A DNA stretch of 64,000 nucleotides, taken from assembly GCF_036099295.1 (NCBI RefSeq), contig NZ_CP107976.1, forward strand, positions 620,001 to 684,000, written 5' to 3'. Both the position numbers and the translations under genes were made by a program. The notes below the pieces were generated by a model. It worked only from the letters and a program-made list of their open reading frames with translations. It made no database searches and had not been told where the DNA came from. Below are positions 44,432 to 52,574 of the stretch, one piece after another (positions within the stretch are counted from its first letter, which is position 1; each line of letters opens with the position of its first letter). The stretch comes from Streptomyces sp. NBC_00358. Lineage in GTDB: Bacteria; Actinomycetota; Actinomycetes; Streptomycetales; Streptomycetaceae.

Positions 44432-45223
44432 TCATTGCGCGGCGCGGTTGAACACACCCTTCGACCAGCGGTAGCCGAGGACGCTCAGGCCCAGGCACCA
44501 GGCGACGGTGATCCACCCGTTGTTGCCGATCCCGGTGCCGAGCAGCAGGCCGCGCAGGGTCTCGATGGCCGGCGTGAACGGCTGGTACTCGGCGATCGGC
44601 TGGAACCATCCCGGCATCGCGTCGACCGGGACGAAGGCGCTGGAGATGAGCGGCAGGAAGACCAGCGGCAGGGCGTTGTTGCTGGCCGCCTCGGCATTCG
44701 GGCTGACCAGTCCCATCCCGACCGCGATCCAGGTGAACGCCAGGGCGAAGAGCGTGAGCAGCCCGAACGCCGCGAGCCATTCAAGGACCGACGCGTCCGT
44801 GGAGCGGAAGCCGATGGCCACGCCGACGGCGCCGACGAGGACCACGCTCATGATCGACTGGAGCACGCTGCCGATGACATGGCCGATGAGGAAGGATCCC
44901 CGGTGGATCGCCATCGTGCGGAAGCGGGCGATGATGCCCTCGGTCATGTCGTTGGAGACGGAGACCGCCGTGCCGACCAGGGTGCCCCCGATGGTCATCA
45001 GCAGGATGCCCGGGACGAGATAGGCGATGTAGGCGGAGCGGTCGGCGCCGCCTCCGCCGATGCCCGCACTCATCACGTCGCCGAAGACGTAGACGAACAG
45101 CAGCAGCAGGACGATCGGCGTCAGCAGCAGGTTCAGGGTGAGGGAGGGGTAGCGGCGGGCGTGCAGGAGGTTGCGCCGGAGCATGGTGGTGGAGTCGCGT
45201 ACGGCGAGGGAGAGGGTGCTCAT
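44432..45223 (-). CDS. ABC-2 type exporter permease (DrrB-like)
   Basis: The 263-residue membrane protein has about six hydrophobic segments. The ABC-2 conserved region includes LVPGILLMTIGGTLVGTAVS and SAFVPVDAMPGWFQPIAEYQ (about 190-215), the latter a hallmark of DrrB-like daunorubicin-type exporters. Its ATG overlaps the ATPase stop by 4 bp (ATGA), so translation is coupled. With the ATPase it should form an exporter of a hydrophobic compound; the substrate is unknown. Confidence 0.92.
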   Translation of the reverse strand: MSTLSLAVRDSTTMLRRNLLHARRYPSLTLNLLLTPIVLLLLFVYVFGDVMSAGIGGGGADRSAYIAYLVPGILLMTIGGTLVGTAVSVSNDMTEGIIARFRTMAIHRGSFLIGHVIGSVLQSIMSVVLVGAVGVAIGFRSTDASVLEWLAAFGLLTLFALAFTWIAVGMGLVSPNAEAASNNALPLVFLPLISSAFVPVDAMPGWFQPIAEYQPFTPAIETLRGLLLGTGIGNNGWITVAWCLGLSVLGYRWSKGVFNRAAQ

Positions 45224-46257
45224 CGGACAGCCTCCTTCGGCTGGTTGGGCTGGTTGGGCTGGTTGGGCTGGTTGGGTACGGTGCCGCCGGTCAGGGCGAA
45301 GAAGACGTCGTCGAGGTCGGGGGTGTGGACGGTGAGTTCGTCGGCTTCGATGCCGGCGGTGTCGAGTCGGTCGAGGACGGAGCGCAGGGCGCGCTGGCTG
45401 CCGTCGCTGGGGACCTGAAGGGTGAGGGTCTCGTCGTGCGGGGAGGCTTCGTCCAGTGCGGAGGCGGCGGTCCGGTAGGCGGCGGGGTCGGTGAAGCGGA
45501 GGCGGACGTGTCCGCCGGGGACGAGTCGTTTGAGTTCGTCGGCGGTGCCCTCGGCGGCGATCCTGCCGTCGTGCAGGACGGCGATCCGGTCGGCGAGTTC
45601 GTCGGCCTCCTCCAGGTACTGGGTGGTGAGCAGGACGGTGGTGCCGCCGGTGACGAGTTCGCGGATGATGCCCCACATGGTGTGCCGGGAGCGGGGGTCG
45701 AGGCCGGTGGTGGGTTCGTCGAGGAAGATGATCCGCGGGTTGCCGACCAGGGTCATGGCGATGTCCAGGCGGCGTTTCATGCCGCCGGAGTAGGTGGAGG
45801 CGGGCTTCCTCGCGGCCTCGGTGAGGTCGAAGCGCTCCAGGAGTTCGGCGGTGACCTGTCGTCCCTCGTGCTTGGAGAGGTGGTGCAGGTCCGCCATCAG
45901 GAGCATGTTCTCCTCGCCGGTGATCAGCCCGTCGACCGCGGAGAACTGGCCGGTGACACCGATCGCGGCACGCACGCCGTCCGGGGATGCGGCGAGGTCG
46001 TGGCCCGCGACCTGGGCCTGCCCGCCGTCCGCGGTGATGAGCGTGGAGAGGATCTTGACTACGGTCGTCTTGCCGGCGCCGTTCGGGCCGAGCAGCGCGA
46101 AGACCGAGCCCGCCTGGATGCGCAGATCGACGCCGTCGAGGACGACCTTGTCACCGTAGGACTTGCGCAGACCGATGGCGGAGACCGCGGCGGGCGGCTG
46201 CGGGCCCTCCCCCTCGTCGGGCGTGGGCATGACAGAAGAAGGCACGGGGCCCTCCAT
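45220..46257 (-). CDS. ABC exporter ATPase (DrrA-like)
   Basis: The 345-residue ATPase has Walker A GPNGAGKTT (about 58), Q-loop GVTGQFSAVDGL, signature YSGGMKRRLDIA and Walker B IIFLDEPTTGLD. A DrrA-type C-terminal extension (about 240-345) ends in repeated Asn-Gln-Pro. It drives the permease encoded next. The start is uncertain: ATG 46257 and ATG 46230 both lack a good ribosome site, and the first 25 residues are not conserved. The gene follows the DUF4097 gene by 45 bp, so the operon is probably regulator, DUF4097, ATPase, permease. Confidence 0.92.
   Translation of the reverse strand: MEGPVPSSVMPTPDEGEGPQPPAAVSAIGLRKSYGDKVVLDGVDLRIQAGSVFALLGPNGAGKTTVVKILSTLITADGGQAQVAGHDLAASPDGVRAAIGVTGQFSAVDGLITGEENMLLMADLHHLSKHEGRQVTAELLERFDLTEAARKPASTYSGGMKRRLDIAMTLVGNPRIIFLDEPTTGLDPRSRHTMWGIIRELVTGGTTVLLTTQYLEEADELADRIAVLHDGRIAAEGTADELKRLVPGGHVRLRFTDPAAYRTAASALDEASPHDETLTLQVPSDGSQRALRSVLDRLDTAGIEADELTVHTPDLDDVFFALTGGTVPNQPNQPNQPNQPKEAVR
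45241..45276. repeat. Four 9-bp tandem repeats (CTGGTTGGG) at the ATPase C-terminus
   Basis: Four perfect units encode a PNQPNQPNQPNQP run just before the stop of the ABC ATPase. The repeat is in frame and may vary between strains. Confidence 0.9.
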
Positions 46258-46302
46258 TCGAAGGCTGAAGCGGGTGGGATACGGGGCAGGCCGAGGATGC
46301 GC

Positions 46303-47145
46303 TCAGACCTTGGCGCGGCGGATGTCGATGTTGCCGTACCGGGTGCGGGCGCGGACCTCGACGGTGTCCTCGCTCTTCTCCGGAGTGTCGGACGCGGTGA
46401 GCGTGTTGCGCACCTGGCCCGAGCCCGAGCTGACGTCGAGCCAGGCGGCCGTTCCCTCGCGGACGCCGACCTCGATGGCGCCGTAGGAGGTCTCCAACTG
46501 GACGGTTCCACGGACCACTTCGCCCACCCGCAGGGTGCCGTTCGCGGTCTTGGCGACGACCGAGGCCTCGGCCCGCCGGATCTCGATGTCGCCGTTGGCG
46601 CCGTTCACCCGCAGCTCGCCGGTCGCCGCGCCGACGGTCGTGGTGCCGTGCGAGTTCTTGAGGACGGCGGGGCCGTCGACGAGGCCGAGGCGCAGACTGC
46701 CGGAACTGGTGGTGATCTCGGCAGCTCCCTCGACCCGGTCGACGGTGATCGAGCCGTGCGAGGCGGTCAGCTTCAGCGGGCCGGTCGTGTCGAAGCGGAC
46801 GTCACCGGACGAGGTCTTCACCCGCACCTCACCGAGCCGGCCCTCGCCGAGCACCTGGGCCCAGGAGCCGGTCACGTCGAGGCGCGAGCCCGTGGGCAGT
46901 TCCACTGTCACGTCGACGGTGCCGTTGCGGCCGAACAGATTGGGCCTGGGTGTCCTGACGGTCAGTGCGCCGCTCGTGTACGTGACCTCGGTCTGGTCGG
47001 CCGCCCGTACGTCCTGGTCGCGCTTCGGGTCCCGGGGGCGCACCTCGACGACGGTGTCGAGGCGGTCGACCGCGGTGAACTGGATGGAGCCTGCGTCCAC
47101 GCGCGCCGTGGCCGAGATCGGTTCGGGAGTGTCGAAAGTAGGCAT
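46303..47145 (-). CDS. DUF4097 family beta-strand repeat protein
   Basis: This 280-residue protein is almost wholly repeating beta strands of the DUF4097/adhesin-like type, with GD/GN/GS-containing turns about every 20 residues (TSSGDVRFDTTG, SHGSITVDRVEG, TSSGSLRLGLVDG, ANGDIEIRRAEA). There is no signal peptide, so it may work in the cytoplasm, and its function is not known. ATG 47145 begins MPTFDTPEPISATARVDAG. The frame is open upstream through a Gln/Pro repeat tract overlapping the previous gene, which I reject as coding. The pairing of an RHH regulator with DUF4097 and an ABC exporter suggests a shared cue. Confidence 0.85.
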   Translation of the reverse strand: MPTFDTPEPISATARVDAGSIQFTAVDRLDTVVEVRPRDPKRDQDVRAADQTEVTYTSGALTVRTPRPNLFGRNGTVDVTVELPTGSRLDVTGSWAQVLGEGRLGEVRVKTSSGDVRFDTTGPLKLTASHGSITVDRVEGAAEITTSSGSLRLGLVDGPAVLKNSHGTTTVGAATGELRVNGANGDIEIRRAEASVVAKTANGTLRVGEVVRGTVQLETSYGAIEVGVREGTAAWLDVSSGSGQVRNTLTASDTPEKSEDTVEVRARTRYGNIDIRRAKV

Positions 47146-47227
47146 GGCTGTCCCGTCCTCTTGGGTCTTCGGGTCGTCCCCGCTGGTGGGACGCGGTGTG
47201 TGTGAAGCGCTGCTGGTGAAGGGTGCT

Positions 47228-47269
47228 GGTTGCGGTTGCGGTTGCGGTTCCGATTGCTGTTGCTGTTGC
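47228..47269. repeat. Degenerate 6-bp tandem repeat between RHH and DUF4097 genes
   Basis: Seven hexamer units (three GGTTGC, then GGTTCC, GATTGC, two TGTTGC) lie in the 143-bp gap. It is non-coding if the assigned starts are right, and would place a low-structure CAACAG-rich leader on the minus-strand mRNA. Confidence 0.7.
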
Positions 47270-47288
47270 TGCGCCCGAGGCGGTGCTT

Positions 47289-47810
47289 TCAGCGCACCCA
47301 GCCGGTGAAGCTCTGTCCGATCGCCTGGGACTTCCCCGTCGCACGCGGCCGGGTGTCGATGTCGACCGCGGCCGACACGGCCCGCACCAGCCACGCGTTG
47401 ACCGACAGACCCTCGCGGGTCGCGGCCTCCTCGGCGCGCGCCTTGAGGTGCGCCGGAAGCCGCAGGTTGACGCGAGCGGTGCCGCCCTCGTCCCCCTCGG
47501 ACGGCGTCTGCGCCTTGAGCGACTCGACCGGCGCGACGGCCGTCTCCCCGGAGGCGCCACGGTCGGCGGGCGGCAGCGTCACCACGAAATCGGGGTCCAG
47601 TCCGCGCAGCCGTACGTCGACCGAGCCGGGAGCGAGTTCACGGGTGATCTCGTCCATCGCGGCGGAGAGCACGTTGAGCATGGTCAGCCTGGTCGCCGAC
47701 TCCAGAGGAGCGGTGAGCCGCTCGGCCAGCGCGCGGGCTTCGTCACCACCGGCTTCGGCGGCCACCGCGAGTTCGCGGCGGAGGGTGTCGACATACGGCG
47801 TGAGGTCCAT
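47289..47810 (-). CDS. Ribbon-helix-helix regulator (HicB/Arc-like)
   Basis: The 173-residue protein ends in a ribbon-helix-helix fold: RVNLRLPAHLKARAEEAATR then EGLSVNAWLVRAVSAAV (about 120-155), the DNA-binding form of HicB/Arc/CopG proteins. The N-terminal 80 residues are helical (MDLTPYVDTLRREL, LESATRLTMLNVLSAAMDEI) and could bind partners; DPDFVVTLPPAD precedes an acidic linker. No HicA toxin is next to it, so it is more likely a dedicated repressor than an antitoxin. ATG 47810 was chosen over upstream starts because the region above is packed with TGGCACC repeats. It probably autoregulates and controls the downstream operon. Confidence 0.85.
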   Translation of the reverse strand: MDLTPYVDTLRRELAVAAEAGGDEARALAERLTAPLESATRLTMLNVLSAAMDEITRELAPGSVDVRLRGLDPDFVVTLPPADRGASGETAVAPVESLKAQTPSEGDEGGTARVNLRLPAHLKARAEEAATREGLSVNAWLVRAVSAAVDIDTRPRATGKSQAIGQSFTGWVR

Positions 47811-47820
47811 GACGCCATAA

Positions 47821-47860
47821 TGGCACCGCAATGGCACCACCCGCAAGCCCGAATGGCACC
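47821..47860. promoter_or_regulatory. TGGCACC iterons, leader-side cluster
   Basis: Three perfect TGGCACC units start at 47821, 47832 and 47854, spaced 11 and 22 bp, so on one face of the helix. They lie between the RHH start codon and its probable transcription start. Confidence 0.7.
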
Positions 47861-47903
47861 TCGCATGGGGAAAGAACAACCAATCGGGCTCTGACCTGCG
47901 AAA

Positions 47904-47909
47904 ATTCTA
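47904..47909 (-). promoter_or_regulatory. Probable -10 box of the RHH operon
   Basis: On the minus strand this reads TAGAAT, a good match to the vegetative -10 of Streptomyces. The -35 region is poor and lies near the TGGCGCCA unit at 47931-47938, as might suit a repressed promoter. Confidence 0.5.
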
Positions 47910-47930
47910 CGAAGTTGACGTGAGCCACTG

Positions 47931-48028
47931 TGGCGCCATACCCATCCAGACACATCCAGGGAGCCACGAGCGACGCCGCATGGCACCGAATGGCGCCAGG
48001 TGGCACCACCTGGCACCAAGCGGCGCCA
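47931..48028. promoter_or_regulatory. TGGCACC/TGGCGCCA iterons, upstream cluster with 10-bp phasing
   Basis: A TGGCGCCA palindrome lies at 47931. Five units then start at exactly 47981, 47991, 48001, 48011 and 48021 (TGGCACC, TGGCGCC, TGGCACC, TGGCACC, CGGCGCC). The strict 10-bp step places all on one DNA face. Ribbon-helix-helix proteins commonly bind such phased arrays cooperatively. Confidence 0.75.
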
Positions 48029-48541
48029 CTCGCCGTGAACAGTGACACCACAGAGGCGTGGTCCGCCCACACCGCGCGCCGTCCCGGCGGCAGACCCCGC
48101 ACAGGACGGCGAGATCGGGCCGCCCGGCGGCCTCCAGCGCCCTGGGCAGCCCTGAGGGCGGCAGCCTCTCAGCAGCCGCAGGCCCGTACCCCTACGACCC
48201 GCGGTTCCCGCCCGTCCACGCGGCCAGGGGTCGCCGGCCCGTCAGGGGTCCGAGCCGAAGCCCAACTCCCTTGGCAGGTCGTCCCATTGGAAACGGGACG
48301 GCACGACGAACGGGATGCAGCCCAACGCCGCCCGGTCCGGCGGCCGTTACCGACGCACCCGGACCCGCCGGCGCCGCCAGGTACTGTTCCCGGGTCCACT
48401 GATCGTGCCCATCCGTCACGCCGCCGCCGAGCTCACCACGCCGCAGGGTGGGATGAGTTGGAAGCCTCACCCCTGCCGTCACGTTCGGCCGACGCGTTCG
48501 TCGACGCCACAGCCCGCGACAACAGAAGAGAGAGAACAACG

Positions 48542-48973
48542 TTGCACGACCACGAAGGCACCGGTGCCACGCCGGGTCCTCACGCCCGCGAGCTTGCCGA
48601 GCTCTACCTCAGCACACTCGAAGGCCTCATGGACCCCAAGGAGTACGCGGACCTGAAAACCTTCATTTCCGCCGTCTACAGGGGGATCGCCGAGCCCATC
48701 GACCCGGACGACCCTTCCCCCGAGCGTCACCTCGACATCGACCTGACTCCGGCCGTCATCGACGAGTGGCTGATCTTCTCGGGCATCCTCAGCAACGGCA
48801 GCATGGACCAGAGAATCGTCGAGATCGGTGACGGATCCCGCACGGTCGTGGACGGCGGGATCGCCGACGATCCCGAAGCCCTGCGCGACTTCTGCGAGCG
48901 GCAGCGGGAACGGAACCGGATACGCGAGGAGGAGCGCAAGATCCTCAAAGGCATAGAGTCCGCGTCCACCTGA
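48542..48973 (+). CDS. Small hypothetical protein
   Basis: The reading frame here has good Streptomyces codon bias and encodes about 143 residues if the TTG at 48542 is used (GAGAG upstream), or 114 from the ATG at 48629. It is acidic and probably helical: LAELYLSTLEGLMDPKEYAD, a DPDDPSPERHLDIDLTP loop, then an Arg/Glu-rich C-terminus (ERQRERNRIREEERKILKG). No family is recognised. There is no signal or membrane segment. The start is uncertain. Confidence 0.65.
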   Translation: MHDHEGTGATPGPHARELAELYLSTLEGLMDPKEYADLKTFISAVYRGIAEPIDPDDPSPERHLDIDLTPAVIDEWLIFSGILSNGSMDQRIVEIGDGSRTVVDGGIADDPEALRDFCERQRERNRIREEERKILKGIESAST

Positions 48974-49012
48974 CGCCACCCAGGGCCCCCGAGACCCCTT
49001 CCCTCCGCCGTC

Positions 49013-49045
49013 CTCGAACCGCGTTTGCGGGGGCCCGCGTTCGAG
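49013..49045. terminator. Convergent terminator hairpin
   Basis: CTCGAACCGCG pairs with CGCGTTCGAG, with a single bulged base and a 12-base loop. It sits between the convergent small gene and the DUF2993 gene. Confidence 0.55.
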
Positions 49046-49078
49046 TCGGCCGGCAGGACGCCCGTGCCTCGAACGACC

Positions 49079-49780
49079 TCACACGCGCTGGCCCGACGAG
49101 CCCAGACCCACTTGGTGACCGACAAGGCTGATCTCGACACCGTCCGTGGTGGCGCGCGCCGCCGTGAAGTTGACGCCCACCGGGAGACTGACGGTCCAGA
49201 CCGAGCCGGCTCCTTCGGCACCGGGAACCGTCAAGGTGAGCTCCGTGCCCTGCGCCAGGATTGTTCCCTCGCCGTTCAACGCTGCGCCCGAGACCTTGAT
49301 GCGGGCCGCCTGGCCTTGTGATCCCGGGGCTTGCGACACCTGCAGCGGGCCGCCGCTGCGCGCCAACCGCGTCACCACGCCGGACAGGTCCTTGTACGAG
49401 AGGGTCAGGGTGCCGGTGGCGAGATCGGCCGAGGCGCTCCGTGCTGTCAGGGACGCCACTCGCACGTCGTGCAGGTCGAGCTGGAGCCGGGCGACGTTCA
49501 GATAGCCGCCCTGCCTGTTGCCCGTGGTGTCGAGGTAGAAGTTCTCCGCGGTCAACGCGACATGGCTGAAGTCGCCGCCGGCCGCCTGAGTCAGGAACGG
49601 GAACCCCTCGATCGCCACGTCCATGCGGCCGTCCGTGGAGTTCGCGTAACCGTATTTCTCCTTCACAAGCTGTGCGGCCTGCTGGTTCGCATAGTGCACG
49701 GCTATCCGGTCTGCGGCTATGAACAGCACGGCGAGTACCACGACCGTGATTGTTAAGACCTTCACCCATCGACGTCTCAC
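49079..49780 (-). CDS. DUF2993 / LmeA-like membrane-anchored phospholipid-binding protein
   Basis: The 233-residue protein has one N-terminal hydrophobic segment (about 6-24, VLTITVVVLAVLFIAADRIA), then the DUF2993 region beginning AQLVKEKYGYANSTDGRMDV and EGFPFLTQAAGGDFSHVAL. In mycobacteria the relative LmeA binds phospholipid and supports mannan elongation in the cell envelope. The GTG at 49780 was chosen because GAGGGGG lies 6-7 bases upstream and homology begins there; the frame is open upstream to 49942. The last residues are variable. It should sit outside the membrane. Confidence 0.85.
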   Translation of the reverse strand: MRRRWVKVLTITVVVLAVLFIAADRIAVHYANQQAAQLVKEKYGYANSTDGRMDVAIEGFPFLTQAAGGDFSHVALTAENFYLDTTGNRQGGYLNVARLQLDLHDVRVASLTARSASADLATGTLTLSYKDLSGVVTRLARSGGPLQVSQAPGSQGQAARIKVSGAALNGEGTILAQGTELTLTVPGAEGAGSVWTVSLPVGVNFTAARATTDGVEISLVGHQVGLGSSGQRV

Positions 49781-50145
49781 GTCGATCCCCCTCAGTATGT
49801 TGTGACGCTGCTCCGACCGAGCTCCGCGCGAAACGATCATGCACCTTCGCGGGCGCCGGTACCAGCCTCGATCCCCGCGGGCCAGCGAGCACCAGCCCCG
49901 CGACGTGATCGTGATCGTAGGGGTCCGCCCAGGACGAGGCACACCGGCTTTCAGGGAGAGTGTCGTGCGATTCGGACGAGATCGAAGTGCACCTCGGCGG
50001 TGTGCGGCAGAGCCTGGAACCTGGGCAGGACGTCATCTCGCACACGGCGGAGCGCGATCTCGAACTGGACGTAGCGTTCCGTGACCAGCGGGCCCGACCA
50101 CTGCCGCCGCATCCGTGGAAGAGCCAGCCTGCGAGGGAGGACCCG
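49781..50145. other. 365-bp divergent intergenic region
   Basis: It separates the DUF2993 gene (minus) from the MOSC fusion gene (plus). The plus frame is open from 49960, but only from 50146 does it look coding. No clear promoter box or dyad was found. GGGAGG lies 6 bases before the plus-strand ATG. Confidence 0.5.
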
Positions 50146-51879
50146 ATGCCGTCGTTGCTCTCGGTGAATGTCGGCATGCCGAAGAATGTGCCGTGGAGGG
50201 GCCGGACCGTCTTCACCGGTGTGTGGAAATACCCGGTGCACGGACGGGTGATGGTGCGGCGTCTGAACATCGACGGCGACGGGCAGGGCGACACGGCCGG
50301 CCACGGCGGCGAGCAGCGGGCCGTGCTGGTCTACCAGGTCGAGTCGTACCGGCACTGGAAACAGCATTTCGGACGCGACGACCTCGAACACGGCCAGTTC
50401 GGGGAGAACCTCACGGTCGACGGGCTTCCGGACGACGAGGTGTGCATCGGCGACCGGTACCGCATCGGTGAGGCCGAGTTCGAGGTGACCCAGCCACGGG
50501 TGACCTGCTACCGCGTGGGCATGCGCCTCGGTCAACCCGAACTGCCCGCCCTGCTGGTCAGCCACCACCGTCCCGGCTTCTACATGCGGGTCCTGCGCGA
50601 AGGCCACATCCAGGCAGGCGACGAGATCACCAAGATCGGATCCGGGCCCGGCACGCTGAGCGTGGCCGACACCGACGCGCTGCTCTACCTCCCCGACCGG
50701 GACCCCGAGAAGCTGCGCCTGGCGGTGGGCATCCCGGCCCTGAGCCCCGGCTGGCTGGGCTCGTTCCGTGAACTGCTCAAGGACGCGGAGGGTTCGGCCG
50801 CCGCCGCAGGCGGCGCGGCGGCGGCCTGGGACGGCTTCAGGGCTCTGCGCGTGGCCGCCGTGACTCCCGAGAGCACGACCGTCTCCTCCATCCATCTCAT
50901 CGCCCCGGACGGGTCCCGGCTCCCTCCCGCCCGCGCGGGCCAGTACCTGACACTGCGCGTGCCCGGAGCCGGTGAGCCTGCCCCGGTGCGCAGCTACTCG
51001 CTGTCGTCGGCACCCGACAGCGGGCGTTATCGGATCAGCGTCAAGCACGAACCGCACGGCGCCGTCAGCGCGTATCTGACCACGAAGCTACGGCCGGGCA
51101 TGATGGTCGATGCTGCGGCTCCCCGGGGTGACTTCGTCCTCCAGGAGGGCACCGGGCCGGTGCTTCTCGTCTCCGCCGGTATCGGTCTGACTCCGGTCCT
51201 GGCCATGCTGCACGAGCTCGCGGCAGCGCCCAGCGCCCGCGAGGTCTGGTGGATCCACGGTGCCCGCAACCCGCGGGAGCACGCCCTGGCCGCGGAGGCA
51301 CGCGCCCTGCTGGCGAAGCTGCCGAACTCCCGCGGGTACGTTTTCTACAGCGCCGCGGAACCCGGCGAGTACCGCCGCGATCAGGCCAGGCCCGGACGCC
51401 TCGCCAAGGACAACGTGAGCGCTCTCGGTGTCCCGGCGGACGCGACCGCCTATGTCTGCGGGCCGGCCTCCTTCATGACGGACATCGAAGAGGCACTCGT
51501 CGCGGCCGGGGTCGATCCTGGCGCCGTCCATTCCGAGCTGTTCGGCGCGCTGCCCTCCATCACCCCCGGTCTGACCGGGCAGAGCGCTCGGCAGCCGCAC
51601 CAGCCGCCGGACCCGCCCGGGACCGGTCCCGTGGTGACCTTCGCCCGCAGCGGTGTCTCCACCCCCTTCCCGGACGGGCGAAGCAGCCTGCTCGAACTCG
51701 CCGAGGCATGCGACGTTCCCGTCCGCTGGAGCTGCCGCACCGGGGTGTGCCACACCTGCGTCACGCCTCTGCTGTCCGGCGCGATCTCCTACAACTCGCC
51801 CCCGCTCGAGGATCCCGCCGAGGGACACGTGCTGATCTGCTGCACCCGTCCCGACACCGACGTCGTCCTCGACATGTAG
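50146..51879 (+). CDS. MOSC - ferredoxin reductase - 2Fe-2S ferredoxin fusion protein
   Basis: The 577-residue protein joins three parts. Residues 1-215 are a MOSC domain of the YiiM type (MPKNVPWRGRTVFTGVWK, GENLTVDG, RVTCYRVGMRLG). Residues about 230-345 are an FAD-binding reductase domain (VRSYSLSSAP), and 350-460 an NAD(P)H-binding half (VLLVSAGIGLTPVLAML, YVCGPASFMTDIE). The C-terminus is a plant-type ferredoxin with Cys at about 530, 535 and 538 (SCRTGVCHTC) and a fourth in LICC. Electrons would flow NAD(P)H to flavin to 2Fe-2S; by analogy with mARC/YcbX, the MOSC part could bind molybdenum cofactor and reduce N-hydroxylated compounds. YiiM-type enzymes act on 6-hydroxylaminopurine. The gene appears monocistronic. 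Confidence 0.92.
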   Translation: MPSLLSVNVGMPKNVPWRGRTVFTGVWKYPVHGRVMVRRLNIDGDGQGDTAGHGGEQRAVLVYQVESYRHWKQHFGRDDLEHGQFGENLTVDGLPDDEVCIGDRYRIGEAEFEVTQPRVTCYRVGMRLGQPELPALLVSHHRPGFYMRVLREGHIQAGDEITKIGSGPGTLSVADTDALLYLPDRDPEKLRLAVGIPALSPGWLGSFRELLKDAEGSAAAAGGAAAAWDGFRALRVAAVTPESTTVSSIHLIAPDGSRLPPARAGQYLTLRVPGAGEPAPVRSYSLSSAPDSGRYRISVKHEPHGAVSAYLTTKLRPGMMVDAAAPRGDFVLQEGTGPVLLVSAGIGLTPVLAMLHELAAAPSAREVWWIHGARNPREHALAAEARALLAKLPNSRGYVFYSAAEPGEYRRDQARPGRLAKDNVSALGVPADATAYVCGPASFMTDIEEALVAAGVDPGAVHSELFGALPSITPGLTGQSARQPHQPPDPPGTGPVVTFARSGVSTPFPDGRSSLLELAEACDVPVRWSCRTGVCHTCVTPLLSGAISYNSPPLEDPAEGHVLICCTRPDTDVVLDM

Positions 51880-51890
51880 GGAAGCGGCCG

Positions 51891-51915
51891 GGGTCCCGCC
51901 GGCATGTTGGGACCC
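51891..51915 (+). terminator. Weak hairpin after the MOSC fusion gene
   Basis: A 7-bp perfect repeat (GGGTCCC / GGGACCC) with an 11-base loop lies 12 bases past the stop codon. Confidence 0.4.
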
Positions 51916-51989
51916 GGAGGATGGAACCATCCGAGTACCAGGCACACTCTGCGTGTTGTAGTCCCTTTTCACCGGAGGATGGCACACGC

Positions 51990-52574
51990 ATGATCACGCT
52001 CACCAAGGAAGACGGTCCCGCCGACCTGGACGGAGTGACTCACCTGTCCATCGGGGTGTCATGGGACCCCACGGCCGGCAGCAGCGGAGGAGTCATGGGC
52101 AAGCTCCGCCTCAAGAGCGGTACGGACCTTGACCTGATCGCGGTCGCCATGCACGGCGCGGACCCGGTGCGCCTGGCCGGCCTCGATTCCCTCGACCCCA
52201 TGGGCAACGGCTCCCTGATCCACAGCGGTGACAACCAGAACGGACACGGAGACGGCGACGACGAAACCGTCTCGGTGGAGTTCGCGCGCGTCCCTCCCCA
52301 CATCACGTCGATCGTGTTCGTCGCCGCCGCCTTCAAGAAGGGAAGCTCCTTCCAGAAGGCGCGCAACATCAGCTTCAAGGTCTACGACGCGACCGGCGGC
52401 AGCATCGAGCAGGTCGCGGACATCTGGCCGAGCCTGCTCACCCAGGACAACGGCTGCGCCGTGGCCAAGGCCGTGCGGGTCGCCGGTACCTGGAAGCTCG
52501 AAGTGATCAATGTGACGGGAAGGATCAAGCAGGGCGACGAACAGGCCCTCATGCGCTTCGCCCTGAGCAAGTAG
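51990..52574 (+). CDS. TerD-family stress/tellurium-resistance protein
   Basis: The 194-residue protein is a full TerD domain (usual length about 190). Calcium-binding features are visible: LSIGVSWDP at the start, DLDLIAVAMHG, then SGDNQNGHGDGDDETVSVEF with its acidic cluster (about 76-96) and ITSIVFVAAAF. TerD proteins are cytoplasmic Ca2+-binding proteins linked to tellurite, phage and membrane-stress responses, and several copies are normal in Streptomyces, where they affect differentiation. ATG 51990 follows GGAGG by 11 bases. It is a lone copy here, without a terABC neighbour. Confidence 0.93.
   Translation: MITLTKEDGPADLDGVTHLSIGVSWDPTAGSSGGVMGKLRLKSGTDLDLIAVAMHGADPVRLAGLDSLDPMGNGSLIHSGDNQNGHGDGDDETVSVEFARVPPHITSIVFVAAAFKKGSSFQKARNISFKVYDATGGSIEQVADIWPSLLTQDNGCAVAKAVRVAGTWKLEVINVTGRIKQGDEQALMRFALSK

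Larger units (their letters stand above)
47811..48541. other. 731-bp intergenic region with iterons, RHH regulator to small gene
   Basis: The left third holds the iteron arrays and probable promoter described separately. From about 48030 to 48540 I see no gene and no clear element; the open frames there are Arg/Pro-rich shadows. Confidence 0.6.

Noticed and set aside
44432..45676. Permease frame extended upstream over the ATPase gene
   Set aside because: The extension is an Arg/Pro-rich overlap; the ATG at 45223 gives the usual ATGA overlap with the ATPase stop.
47146..47394. Gln/Pro-rich leader for the DUF4097 protein
   Set aside because: It arises from the hexanucleotide repeat read in frame and overlaps the end of the RHH gene.
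47289..47810. HicAB toxin-antitoxin pair
   Set aside because: The RHH domain fits HicB, but no small HicA-like double-stranded-RNA-binding gene is adjacent.
47821..48028. Sigma-54 promoters, because TGGCAC resembles a -24 box
   Set aside because: No TTGC -12 box at the right distance, the motif is repeated at 10-bp steps, and Streptomyces lacks sigma-54.
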